Source of the DNA: Flavobacteriaceae bacterium NBU2977
GTDB taxonomy: Bacteria > Bacteroidota > Bacteroidia > Flavobacteriales > Flavobacteriaceae
Reading direction: 5' to 3'
Assembly: GCA_019931105.1 (NCBI GenBank)
Contig: JAIOUW010000001.1
Coordinates: 1-64,000, forward strand
DNA length: 64,000 nt
This document shows positions 36,403 to 45,691 of this stretch, piece after piece. Under the pieces are notes generated by a model. That model searched no databases and was not told where the DNA came from. It saw nothing but the letters and a program-made list of their open reading frames with translations. Made by a program: the position numbers and the translations under genes. How positions within the stretch are numbered: the first letter of the stretch is position 1; each line of letters starts with the position of its first letter.

Positions 36403-37002
36403 ATGAAAGAAAACTTTAATAATAACAATGATTTAATTCGCTATTTAAAAAAAGGCAATACCAATGCCTATGCGTATTTGGTAGATACTTATAACCATAA
36501 GCTTTGCTTGTACGCCAACAGTTTGATGAACGATACTCCAGCTTCTGAAGACATTGTTCAAAATGTCTTCATAAAGGTTTGGGAAAAACGTGATAATTTA
36601 AAAACCGATTTTTCCGTTAAAAGCTATCTGTACAAATCAGTTTACAATGCTTGTATAAATGAATACAAGAGGAATCAATCAGTCACTGGACTAGAAAAAA
36701 AATATATTGAAGAATTAGGGCGTATCGTTGAGGATAAAGATGAAGATGCTTTGGAAAAATTGATTGGTTTGGTCAAGGAGGCTATTCATGAATTGCCTCC
36801 AAAATGTAAAGAGGTTTTTCTTCTAAGCAAAAAAGAGGGGTTGACCAATATTGAAATCTCGGAGTATTTGAATATTTCCAAAAATACTATCGAACGGCAT
36901 ATCAACATCGCTTTTTCGAAAATTCGTGAAAATGTTGGAAAAAAGACCGACATGATTCTTTTTCTATTGTTCGGATTTCGAGAAAACCTTAGGGACAAAT
37001 GA
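36403..37002 (+). CDS. ECF RNA polymerase sigma factor
   Basis: A Bacteroidota-type sigma-70 factor of about 199 residues, counted from MKENFNNNNDL (ATG 36403; a further ATG at 36382 is possible). Region 2 is about 20-90 (ASEDIVQNVFIKVWEKRDNL) and region 4 about 130-185 (ELPPKCKEVFLLSKKEGLTN, HTH EISEYLNISKNTIERHINIA). It is held by the adjacent FecR protein and, when released by the SusC signal, should transcribe the susCD operon. The last residues are hydrophobic (MILFLLFGF). Confidence 0.93.
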   Translation: MKENFNNNNDLIRYLKKGNTNAYAYLVDTYNHKLCLYANSLMNDTPASEDIVQNVFIKVWEKRDNLKTDFSVKSYLYKSVYNACINEYKRNQSVTGLEKKYIEELGRIVEDKDEDALEKLIGLVKEAIHELPPKCKEVFLLSKKEGLTNIEISEYLNISKNTIERHINIAFSKIRENVGKKTDMILFLLFGFRENLRDK

Positions 37003-37024
37003 TTTTCCTATATTCATATTTGAT

Positions 37025-37591
37025 TTCTTGAAAATTGATTCCGCTTTCCTATATATGGAAAACGCATCTGTTTGTATACTCGACAGAGCCGTTTGTGGTT
37101 CCACGGGTGTCCTTGATACCTGAGCATCCAGAAAATTTTCTGAATCCGGATGTGGGATGCTCTTGAGCCAGCCGATCCAAAGCTTCTATAATCTTGCCGT
37201 CGTTCTTGCCCTTAGGCCTGTAATAGTACACCGAACTGCTAAGGCAAAGCAGAAAACAGGCCGCTCTAAGGCTCATACCGTGCTCCCTTGCCAAATAATC
37301 GGCCGAGGAGCGTTTATCGGCCGGCCCCTAGAGCTTTTTTTTATCAGGTCCTTAAGCGCATTGTTTTGGTGGGCAAGCTCGGTGTACATCTGCTTGTAAC
37401 GGCTCAGCTCGCCTTCCATCTCTTTTAGCTTTTTGAGCTGAGAGGCGTCCATGCCCCCGTATTTGCCCTTCCAGTTATAGAAGGTGGCCGCACTGATGCC
37501 GTGTTCCTTGCAGAGTTCCTTTATTCGGAATGCCCGCTTCGTACTGTTTGAATATCTTGACTTGGGTCTCTGTAAATCGACTTCTTATCAT
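37025..37591 (-). mobile_element. IS3-type insertion sequence remnant
   Basis: orfA starts at 37591 (MIRSRFTETQVKIFKQYEAG), loses frame near 37518-37530, then continues ELCKEHGISAATFYNWKGKY to KDLIKK at an A8 tract (37335-37342), the usual IS3 frameshift site. orfB begins after it (ADYLAREHGMSLRAACFLLC), shifts frame near 37131-37141, and stops after about 100 codons near KQMRFP. The integrase (DDE) domain is absent. The element is therefore dead and truncated between the sigma gene and the second PUL. Confidence 0.8.
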
Positions 37592-37619
37592 GTCTTTGAA
37601 TTTACAATTAACATTCTAT

Positions 37620-37984
37620 TTTTGAAGTTAGCTGTTTTTAGGGACACTTATGTCTACTACAATTCTAACAGAATAAGGCACCTCTTTTTTTATAACATTC
37701 TGTTTCCTATTTATGGTAAAAATAGATTTTCATTTTTTTTTAATAAACCTATTTCCTATATTCGGTAACGTTAACGAAATTATTGTGTACGTTAACGATG
37801 TTAACTGTGGACACTTTGAAGAAAATATTTTCTAATTAGGCGACCCTAAAAGAAACAGTTGTAAAGTTCAATCAAAATGTATTTATAATCAAAATCTTGT
37901 TTAATCTATGAAACATACAAAAAACCGTTAATAACGTAACCTCGCTGACTTACTTTCAATAATCTAACTAAACAACAATATGAC
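37620..37984. other. Gene-free leader of second susC
   Basis: No gene is seen on either strand. The region holds the two LacI-type operator candidates at 37763-37805 and, presumably, the susC promoter. The AT-rich left part may include the outer end of the IS3 remnant. Confidence 0.5.
37763..37805. promoter_or_regulatory. Candidate LacI operators upstream of susC
   Basis: CGGTAACGTTAACG (37763-37776) matches the palindrome at 48521-48534 at 13 of 14 positions. A second site, CGTTAACG (37790-37797) with a GTTAAC at 37800-37805, lies 14 bases further on. CGTTAACG-like palindromes are typical LacI-family operators. The LacI gene of this locus (42835-43890) is the obvious binder. Confidence 0.65.
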
Positions 37985-40900
37985 ATGAAAAAATCATTTT
38001 TTAAAAGAAAACCGCCTAGAGCAAAGATTTTTTTTGCGCTCTTCTTATGCTGTGCAGCAGGGCTTCAGACAATTCACGGTAATACTTCTTTGTCTTTCGA
38101 ATACCCCAGTGCTGATCTTGAAGAAATGCAATCTACGGTTACCGGTGTCGTAACCGATGAGAACGGGACTCCCCTACCTGGGGCCAGTGTTTTGGTAAAA
38201 GGCACCACAACTGGTACCACTACCGATTTTGATGGCAATTACACCATCAATGTTGATTCCAACGGCACCTTAGTTGTCAGTTATATCGGATATAGCAGCC
38301 AAGAAGTCGCCGTGAACGGCAGATCTTCAATCAATATTAGTATGGTCGTCGATGCAAGCCAATTGGAGGAAGTAATCGTTGTTGGATACGGTACCCAAAA
38401 GAAGGGCGAAGTCACCGGTTCGATAGAAACGGTAGATGCCGAGCAGTTGAGCATAGTACAAGTTGCAAGTACGATCGACGCCATTAAAGGCCAGATAGCG
38501 GGTGTCGATGTACAATCCACGGGTGGTAGACCAGGTCAGACCCCTACGGTAAGAATAAGGGGTAGGCGATCAATAAGCGCGTCTAACGACCCGCTTTATG
38601 TAGTTGATGGTATACCTTTAATAGATGGCCCGAACTCAATGGCAGATATTAACCCCGATGACATTGCGTCAATGCAGGTCTTGAAAGATGCCGCGGCAAC
38701 AGCGGTATATGGATCTCGCGGCGCTAACGGTGTAATCTTGGTCTCGACCAATCGCGGCAGGGTCGGAAAAACAAAAATAACTTATAGCAGCCGTTACGGA
38801 GTTACTTCTGCAACACGTTTGGTCGATATGATGAACGGTGAGGAATTCGCAGCCTTGAAAAGGGAATCGAGAAGAATCGGATGGAATGGTACTATTCCCG
38901 CAGATACCGAGGTTTTTTTGGATCCCATTGAACTCGAATCGCTTTCCTTGGGAAGGTCCACAAACTGGTTGGACGAAGTACTTAGCAACGGATGGCAGAC
39001 CAACCACCAAATAGGAATAAGCGGAGGATCTGAGAAGACCACTTTTAGTACTTCAATAGGCTACTTCAAAGAACAAGGTATCATTAGCAATCAAGATTTC
39101 GAACGATTTTCCGGTCGTGTGAACGTAGATCACCAAATCAACGATATATTTAAGGTTGGTGCTTCTTTCTTGGTGGCCAAGACCGAGCAAAATTGGGGTT
39201 CGAACGCCACAATGGGTGAAGCATTGGCAAATAACCCCCTGGGAGTGCCCTACGATGCAAATGGAGATTTGAAATTCTTGCCGACCAACGATGGCATACG
39301 TACCAATCCGTTAAATGAATTGGTCGAGGGTGCCTATATCGATGAACGTACCCAAACTAGGATTTTTGCTCCTATTTATTTGGATATCAATATCATGGAA
39401 GGATTGAAATGGACAACTACCTTTGGACCAGATATCCGTTTAGGAAGACGAGGAACCTTTTCGGGAAGCTTCACCAACACAAACCGTGGGGGCCCAGGCA
39501 GGGCAGGTGTTATCAATGATATCGATTTTGGCTATACGCTCGAAAATCTATTGACCTATAACAAAGCCTTGAACGATCGACATAACATAAAGGTTACTTT
39601 ACTGCAAAGTATCCAAAAATCTAGATTTGAAAGATATCAAACCGATGTTACCGGTATACCCTATGAATCGCAGGCATTTTACAATCTAGGCTCCGCGACG
39701 AATGGAAGCGTTGTTCAATCTAGACTTACACAATGGGCACTGGCATCCTTTATGGGAAGAATAAATTATGATTTCGATGGCAAGTACCTATTTCAAGCTT
39801 CGTTAAGGGCAGATGGCTCCTCAAGATTGGCCCCTGGCAATCAGTGGAAATACTTCCCAGGAATTTCGGCCGGCTGGAGAATGGACCAAGAGGACTTTTT
39901 GGCCGACACCCAAGTTTCCGAGATGAAATTGCGGGCGTCTTACGGTGAGGTGGGCAACACTTCCGTACTCCCGTACCAGACGGCAGGTAGGTTAAGTAAT
40001 TCTGTTTACGCTTTTGGAGAAGACTCTGCACTAGGGTTTGGGCTCAATGAAATACCAAACGAAGATTTGACCTGGGAAGTATCGAAAACCTTGGACATCG
40101 GTCTTGATTACGGTTTCTTTAACAACCGTCTCGTAGGATCTTTTGACTGGTTCCGTACCAACACGGTAGACCTATTATTGGCGAGAAGCTTGCCTGCAAC
40201 ATCTGGTTATCAAAACGTTTTGCAAAATGTTGGGTCTACACGCACCACAGGTTTTGAATTTTCGATCAGTGGAGGTATCATCGACAACGATACCAACGGA
40301 TTCAATTGGGATGTGGACTTGAACATTTCAACTTATAACGAAGAAATCACAGAATTGGCATTGACCGATGCAGATGGAAATCCGTTAGATGACGTTGGTA
40401 ATGGATGGTTCATAGGAGAGCCGATTAGAGTTTTTTACGATTACGAAAAAATCGGTATTTGGCAGGCCAATGAAGAAGCCGCGGCCTTGGCCGCGGAAAA
40501 CAAGGTGCCTGGTGAAATCAAGTTGAACGATTTGAACGGCGACGGGGTAATTACACCGGACGACCGTAAGATTATCGGTAATGGTGTGCCTGATTACTAT
40601 GGTGGCTTTAACAACAAGTTCTCCTATAAAGGATTCGATTTAGGAGTCTTCTTTGTATATCGCATGGGGCATACCGTACTTTCAAATTTTCACGGTGGCA
40701 ATAACTCCCTTTTTGGACGATATAATAACTTAGATGTTGATTATTGGACCATCGACAACCCGACCAACGCCTACCCGAGACCAAACGAGAATCAGGAAAG
40801 TCCGAGAGATGGGTCAACACTCCGCTATTTTGACGGAAGTTTTCTAAAACTTCGTAATATATCGTTGGGCTATAACCTTCCGACATCGATTGTTGACAAA

Positions 40901-41065
40901 TTGGGTATGGAAAAATTACGTTTATCGGTTTCAGGGCAGAATTTATGGTTCTCAAGTGATTATGAGACGTTCGATCCCGAGATTTCCGAAGATGTCACTT
41001 CACTTGGTTCTGGTGTAGTGCCGAGCACCAAGCAATGGTCGTTATCATTGAACGCAACGTTTTAA
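37985..41065 (+). CDS. SusC/RagA TonB-dependent receptor
   Basis: A 1026-residue outer-membrane transporter for glycans or their fragments. After the signal peptide (about 1-32) comes a carboxypeptidase-like domain (about 50-130, GVVTDENGTPLPGASVLV). A TonB box region EEVIVVGYGTQ (about 128-138), a plug with VLKDAAATAVYGSRGANGV (about 231-249) and a barrel ending in SLSLNATF follow. There is no STN domain, in contrast to the other SusC here, and control appears to be by a LacI repressor instead of an ECF sigma. It is followed after 38 bases by susD. Confidence 0.96.
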   Translation: MKKSFFKRKPPRAKIFFALFLCCAAGLQTIHGNTSLSFEYPSADLEEMQSTVTGVVTDENGTPLPGASVLVKGTTTGTTTDFDGNYTINVDSNGTLVVSYIGYSSQEVAVNGRSSINISMVVDASQLEEVIVVGYGTQKKGEVTGSIETVDAEQLSIVQVASTIDAIKGQIAGVDVQSTGGRPGQTPTVRIRGRRSISASNDPLYVVDGIPLIDGPNSMADINPDDIASMQVLKDAAATAVYGSRGANGVILVSTNRGRVGKTKITYSSRYGVTSATRLVDMMNGEEFAALKRESRRIGWNGTIPADTEVFLDPIELESLSLGRSTNWLDEVLSNGWQTNHQIGISGGSEKTTFSTSIGYFKEQGIISNQDFERFSGRVNVDHQINDIFKVGASFLVAKTEQNWGSNATMGEALANNPLGVPYDANGDLKFLPTNDGIRTNPLNELVEGAYIDERTQTRIFAPIYLDINIMEGLKWTTTFGPDIRLGRRGTFSGSFTNTNRGGPGRAGVINDIDFGYTLENLLTYNKALNDRHNIKVTLLQSIQKSRFERYQTDVTGIPYESQAFYNLGSATNGSVVQSRLTQWALASFMGRINYDFDGKYLFQASLRADGSSRLAPGNQWKYFPGISAGWRMDQEDFLADTQVSEMKLRASYGEVGNTSVLPYQTAGRLSNSVYAFGEDSALGFGLNEIPNEDLTWEVSKTLDIGLDYGFFNNRLVGSFDWFRTNTVDLLLARSLPATSGYQNVLQNVGSTRTTGFEFSISGGIIDNDTNGFNWDVDLNISTYNEEITELALTDADGNPLDDVGNGWFIGEPIRVFYDYEKIGIWQANEEAAALAAENKVPGEIKLNDLNGDGVITPDDRKIIGNGVPDYYGGFNNKFSYKGFDLGVFFVYRMGHTVLSNFHGGNNSLFGRYNNLDVDYWTIDNPTNAYPRPNENQESPRDGSTLRYFDGSFLKLRNISLGYNLPTSIVDKLGMEKLRLSVSGQNLWFSSDYETFDPEISEDVTSLGSGVVPSTKQWSLSLNATF

Positions 41066-41103
41066 AAAAAGAATTGTTAGTTAAATAGAATAATTTAAAT
41101 ATT

Positions 41104-42762
41104 ATGAACAGAAAAATATATTTAATCTTAGTCTTAGCTCTGGCTTTTAGTATTGAGTCATGTGATAAATTTATAGAAGAGGAGCTGATAACCGATGTAT
41201 CGGCCGCTTCTTACTATACGACAGAAGGCGGCTTTGAAGATGCAGTAAAGGCCACCTACTCTACTTTCAAGCCTTTTTACGGTCAAGAAATGGGAGCCGC
41301 CATGACCACCTTTGGAACCGACATCTGGACCAATGGCGCCGATGGGGGCCACAAGTTTTTTAACTTTTATGACGGCCAATTGAATGGGGCATCGAGCTAT
41401 GTGACCGCCACTTGGGACCTTTGGTACCAAGGTATCAACCAGGCCAATGCCGTAATCAATCGCTCTGCCGAGGTCGATATGGATGAAGCGCAAAAAAACT
41501 TACGTATCGCTGAAGTTCGTTTTCTAAGGGCCTTCTTCTATTTTAATGTGGTAACTACCTATGGTGACGCACATTTATCATTGGAAGAGACCGAAGGGGT
41601 CGAAGTCGAAGCGAATAAAACATCGCAATCTGAAATTTATGCCCAAGCCATTGTACCTGATCTTGAATTTGCCATTGCCAATCTACCTAATGAGCAAGAC
41701 GAATATGGCAGGGCCACCAAACCTGCCGCCGAATTCTTGTTGGGCAAGGCACTATTGACCCGTAGTTATACTTCTTTCGGAGAAGGTTCTGATGCCTCAA
41801 GGGCGGAGACCTTGTTCGGCAATGTTATCAATAATTACGGCTTTGAACTTTTGGACAATTTTGCAGATCTCTGGGACATCAACAATCAAGAGAACAGCGA
41901 AATGGTCTTTGTAATACCCAATTCGAAAGCGCAAGTTGATAGCGATGTTGATCCTTTCGGACATCGCTGGCATCTCTATTTTCTGCACGAATATGATGTA
42001 CGGCGCGGTATGACAAGGGACATTAACAATGGGCGACCTTGGAAAAGACACAGACCTACCGATTTTATGTTGACCTTGTGGGATAGGACTATCGATACGC
42101 GATATGATGCCTCGTTCAAACATGTTTGGTATGCGAACAAGGAAGAACCCGCAACCGAAGCTGTAGGTGATGAACCTGCAAGGGCGGCCATTGCCATTGG
42201 TGATACCGCGATTTATATTCCAGGCCCCGGTAAGGATATCGATTGGCCCCAATCGCGACAAGATGCCGTTCCCTATTTGGTCTATAGTAATGATGAATAT
42301 AATGAAAGACTTTTTCCGTCGATGAATAAATGGATCGATGCAACTCGACCTGACAGGCAAAAGGTTAATGGTCAGCGTGATTTTATTTTAATGCGCCTCG
42401 GCGATGCCTACCTGCTAAGGGCCGAAGCAAGACTGGCACAGAACAACACAACAGGCGCCGCAGAAGACATCAATGTCATAAGAATGCGTGCAGCGGTACC
42501 AGGACAAGAAGCGGCTTCACAAATCACGGCAGCTGACGTTGACCTCGATTTTCTGCTTGATGAAAGGGCCAGAGAACTTGTCGGTGAAGGTCATCGTTGG
42601 TGGGATCTAGTACGGACAGGCACATTGGTAGAACGAGTGAGGGCCCATAACCCGCAAGGTGCGCCGAATATTCAAGATTACCATACGGTAAGACCAATAC
42701 CCCAAAACCAAATTGACAGAACTTTAGGAGGCTACCCTCAAAATCCAGGATACCCACAATAA
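41104..42762 (+). CDS. SusD/RagB family outer-membrane lipoprotein
   Basis: The 552-residue surface lipoprotein partner of the preceding SusC. Lipobox AFSIESC (Cys 20). Helical repeats include IAEVRFLRAFFYFNVVTTYG. The C-terminal signature is DERARELVGEGHRWWDLVRT and RPIPQNQIDRTLGGYPQNPG. It ends the plus-strand operon at a terminator. Confidence 0.95.
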   Translation: MNRKIYLILVLALAFSIESCDKFIEEELITDVSAASYYTTEGGFEDAVKATYSTFKPFYGQEMGAAMTTFGTDIWTNGADGGHKFFNFYDGQLNGASSYVTATWDLWYQGINQANAVINRSAEVDMDEAQKNLRIAEVRFLRAFFYFNVVTTYGDAHLSLEETEGVEVEANKTSQSEIYAQAIVPDLEFAIANLPNEQDEYGRATKPAAEFLLGKALLTRSYTSFGEGSDASRAETLFGNVINNYGFELLDNFADLWDINNQENSEMVFVIPNSKAQVDSDVDPFGHRWHLYFLHEYDVRRGMTRDINNGRPWKRHRPTDFMLTLWDRTIDTRYDASFKHVWYANKEEPATEAVGDEPARAAIAIGDTAIYIPGPGKDIDWPQSRQDAVPYLVYSNDEYNERLFPSMNKWIDATRPDRQKVNGQRDFILMRLGDAYLLRAEARLAQNNTTGAAEDINVIRMRAAVPGQEAASQITAADVDLDFLLDERARELVGEGHRWWDLVRTGTLVERVRAHNPQGAPNIQDYHTVRPIPQNQIDRTLGGYPQNPGYPQ

Positions 42763-42788
42763 TAGTAGTTTGAGTTAGTTTTTTGATC

Positions 42789-42823
42789 AACCTCCCATTG
42801 TATTCTTACGTGGGGGGTTTTTT
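42789..42823. terminator. Terminator after susD
   Basis: AACCTCCCA (42789-42797) and TGGGGGGTT (42811-42819), a 9-bp stem with one G-U pair, followed by T residues. Confidence 0.7.
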
Positions 42824-42834
42824 ATGCGCGCCTT

Positions 42835-43890
42835 TCAAATCATTTTGGCAAAAACTTTCGGGCCAAAGGGAATATTTTCCTTGACCATTATTTCTACAGG
42901 AATATCTAAATTTAGTTCAGACCCATCCTGCTTGGTCAAATAATTGAATAGGTTTTTTATAGCGACATAACCCTGATACCGTGGTTGTTGGTTGATAAGA
43001 AAATCGATTTTACCGTTTTCGAGATGCTTTAAGTTCTGCTTGTTCAGGTCAAAACCCACTATGAAGGTATTCTTCACTTGGTATTCTTCAAGTATTCGTG
43101 GTAACAAATGTGACTTGGAGTTAGTAACGAATATGCCTTTGCGGTCGTCGGTAGCGAACCAGGTTTCCATTTCCTTTGTAACCACGAACTCTCCACTCAA
43201 GGAATAATTGATCGTTCGAATTTGCACATCTTGACCAGAATCTTCAAAGAATTTTCTAAAACCACGCTCCCTTTGAACGTTATTGGCATGTATACCACGA
43301 TCATTTAGCATATTTACGACAAAATAGCAGCCCTTATCGCCCACTAGGCCGTTAAGCAATCTTCCCGCGACTCGACCAGCCTTATAAGAGTCTTGTCGCA
43401 CAAAATTGGCAGGCATTTCAAGTTCTATTTCAGTATCAATGAAAACAACAGGGATATCTTTCTTATTTGCCCGATCCAATAACTCGTTACTCTCATTTTC
43501 AAAAAAAGCGACCGTAACAATAGCATCATAATCTTTCAAAAAGATCTCATCCATAAGTCCCTTATAAGTTGAAGAATCCAAAAACTCGAAATAATCAACT
43601 TCCACGCCCAACTCCATCAATTCTTTCACCGCCCTGCCAATTCCCTTTTTAGGAAGTTTCCAATAGCTCCATTTGTTCTTGGTCTCGGGTATAAGTACGG
43701 CAAACTTTATTTTCTTGACCGAAGCCAGTTTCAATCGGCTTGCGGTAGTATTCTTGGTATACCCTATCTCTTTGATGACCTTTCGGACTTTTTTTTCGGT
43801 TTCCTTTGATACACCGGTTCTATTGTGAAGTACGCGATCTACCGTACCGATCGACACGTTTGCAAGTCTTGCTATTCTTTTGATTCCCAT
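42835..43890 (-). CDS. LacI family transcriptional regulator
   Basis: A 351-residue repressor or regulator with N-terminal HTH (RIARLANVSIGTVDRVLHNR, about 5-24), hinge (about 50-60) and a periplasmic-binding-protein-like effector domain (about 65-350). It probably senses a sugar or sugar acid imported by the neighbouring SusCD. Its likely operator is CGTTAACGTTAACG at 48521 and near 37763. It lies at the end of the minus-strand enzyme operon, 78 bases after the DUF1080 gene. Confidence 0.93.
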   Translation of the reverse strand: MGIKRIARLANVSIGTVDRVLHNRTGVSKETEKKVRKVIKEIGYTKNTTASRLKLASVKKIKFAVLIPETKNKWSYWKLPKKGIGRAVKELMELGVEVDYFEFLDSSTYKGLMDEIFLKDYDAIVTVAFFENESNELLDRANKKDIPVVFIDTEIELEMPANFVRQDSYKAGRVAGRLLNGLVGDKGCYFVVNMLNDRGIHANNVQRERGFRKFFEDSGQDVQIRTINYSLSGEFVVTKEMETWFATDDRKGIFVTNSKSHLLPRILEEYQVKNTFIVGFDLNKQNLKHLENGKIDFLINQQPRYQGYVAIKNLFNYLTKQDGSELNLDIPVEIMVKENIPFGPKVFAKMI

Positions 43891-43968
43891 AAACTAGCTG
43901 AAAAATTATTCAGTCATATGAAATACTAAAGTACAACCTTTCTCATGCAAGAAAAAATGACCCCAGAA

Positions 43969-44586
43969 TCAATCTAGTTCGGTAACGGAGATATTCCTGA
44001 ATTGAATGGTCATGTCACGCCCTGGGTGAAGTTGAAGCCCGATAGGGCCCTTCAAATCAGCACCCTCAAGTACATACTCCATTACTTTTTGTCCGTTGAG
44101 CCAAACTTTATATGCGTTGCCGACGGCTTCCGCCTTTATGGTGTTCCAATCGTCCATACGCAAAAGTTCCTTTATTTGCTCTGCCTCTACCGGATATCCC
44201 ATTTTGGGGATATAGGGCGATGCGGTCATATCTCTTTTTAACGACCCCGAGATTCCGATTTGGATCTGTGCGTTTTTCTCGCTCTCACCACGCATAAAAA
44301 TTCCCGAATCGACCGTGCCTTTTCCAAATTTAAAATCCAATTGTACAACAAAATCGCTGTATTCCTTCTTTGTCCACAAATTCGAACCTTTTTGTTCGGG
44401 GTCGCTTTTCGCCCATAAACTCCCTTCTTCAATGGTCCACCATACATTGTCTTCGGGTATTTGCCAATGTTCTAGATCTTCTCCATTGAAGAGGACTGTC
44501 TTTTTCGCATCGCTATTCTGACCACATACTGTAAATGTCAAGGCAAAGCTGAAAATCAAGGAAAAAATATATCTCATACCGATCAA
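43969..44586 (-). CDS. DUF1080 (3-keto-disaccharide hydrolase-type) protein
   Basis: A 205-residue exported protein: signal peptide (about 1-22) and one PF06439-type jellyroll domain (VLFNGEDLEHWQIPEDNVWW, KEYSDFVVQLDFKFGKGT, SGIFMRGE). Characterised members cleave 3-keto-glycosides or bind sugars in a concanavalin-like fold. It is encoded 16 bases after the PmoA-like gene and is the smaller of two DUF1080 proteins in the operon. Substrate not determinable. Confidence 0.88.
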   Translation of the reverse strand: MIGMRYIFSLIFSFALTFTVCGQNSDAKKTVLFNGEDLEHWQIPEDNVWWTIEEGSLWAKSDPEQKGSNLWTKKEYSDFVVQLDFKFGKGTVDSGIFMRGESEKNAQIQIGISGSLKRDMTASPYIPKMGYPVEAEQIKELLRMDDWNTIKAEAVGNAYKVWLNGQKVMEYVLEGADLKGPIGLQLHPGRDMTIQFRNISVTELD

Positions 44587-44602
44587 TCTTATTGTATAAA
44601 AG

Positions 44603-45679
44603 CTACTGCACGTTAAAATCCGTGAAGTGGTGATCTAAAATGTTTTTTGAAAGTTCTGAACCGTTATGTACCAAAATACGATAGTTGAAGGTCGTTGATC
44701 CGCCTTTTTTCAGTTTGAAATCCAAGGTTTCCTTTCCTTCTGAAAACACCGCCTGACCCAAAGGATTCGCCGCAAAAAGGCCATAACCTCGGGCATGCCA
44801 ATATGTTGGATATCCTACATTGTCTTTATGGTCCATTATCGTGATCGAAACCGTTTCGCCATCGATAGTACTTTCCAATTTGACCCAATTATTTCGCGTT
44901 CCCCAAACATCGTTGCCCGTCAGGCCTCCACTGCCATGGTAATTTCCATTTATACCCTCATTGTTCAGGGCCTTTACCTCTGTAATGTTTCCTTCGGCAT
45001 CGGTATAGATTGCCGGCTCATCAGAGGGCAATTCCATTTCACGGGCAACGCGAATACCGATCATTCCTTCTTTATTATCCTTAAAGGAGACATCTTGCAA
45101 TGCTTTCAGGGTCGTCGAACGATCGATGGTTCTCGTGTTTTCTTCTTCTGAAAATCTGAACTCGGTTATCTCCTCCAACAAATCAACATTATCCGGCGAA
45201 CGCCAAATCGCACGTATTTTCAAAATACCCTTGTCTGCATCGCTTTCTAAAATCCCTTGATGGAAAATGCTTCCGTATTTATGTTTTTCCGAATCGGGAA
45301 TGGCATAAGAATTGTTCCAAAAATCCAATCCATTTACATCGCCATAATTCAACCAAAGTCCGGCATGATGGGGATGATCAACTCTTTCATTTGGCCTCGG
45401 TTCGTAAGGAAATCCTCTGGTCAATGTTTTTCCACTTTTGGTCAGAATCGGATATAAAATGGGTTTTGGGGTCTGGCCATCATAAATATAATTGGTAAAC
45501 AATTTACCATTGAGATATATGGCCATCCTTTGTTCATCTGCGTTTTCTACAAATTCCACTTGAGGTATAGCTGCCTCGTCAAGTGTACCGTTCTCAACTT
45601 CGGCGTCCTTTTTAATCTCCTTACATCCCAGCAGCAAAACCGCCAGTATCGTATACCGGTATATCTTATAGAAAGTCAT
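44603..45679 (-). CDS. PmoA-like DUF6807 lipoprotein
   Basis: A 358-residue lipoprotein (lipobox AVLLLGC, Cys about 19) of the PmoA/DUF6807 family. Family landmarks: GFPYEPRPNERVDHPHHAGL (about 94-113, a likely metal or sugar-binding histidine cluster) and HARGYGLFAANPLGQAVFS near the C-terminus. Members occur with Gfo/Idh/MocA oxidoreductases and DUF1080 proteins in Bacteroidota and Planctomycetota. The biochemical role is not established. Confidence 0.85.
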   Translation of the reverse strand: MTFYKIYRYTILAVLLLGCKEIKKDAEVENGTLDEAAIPQVEFVENADEQRMAIYLNGKLFTNYIYDGQTPKPILYPILTKSGKTLTRGFPYEPRPNERVDHPHHAGLWLNYGDVNGLDFWNNSYAIPDSEKHKYGSIFHQGILESDADKGILKIRAIWRSPDNVDLLEEITEFRFSEEENTRTIDRSTTLKALQDVSFKDNKEGMIGIRVAREMELPSDEPAIYTDAEGNITEVKALNNEGINGNYHGSGGLTGNDVWGTRNNWVKLESTIDGETVSITIMDHKDNVGYPTYWHARGYGLFAANPLGQAVFSEGKETLDFKLKKGGSTTFNYRILVHNGSELSKNILDHHFTDFNVQ

Positions 45680-45691
45680 AGATTTTAGTTC

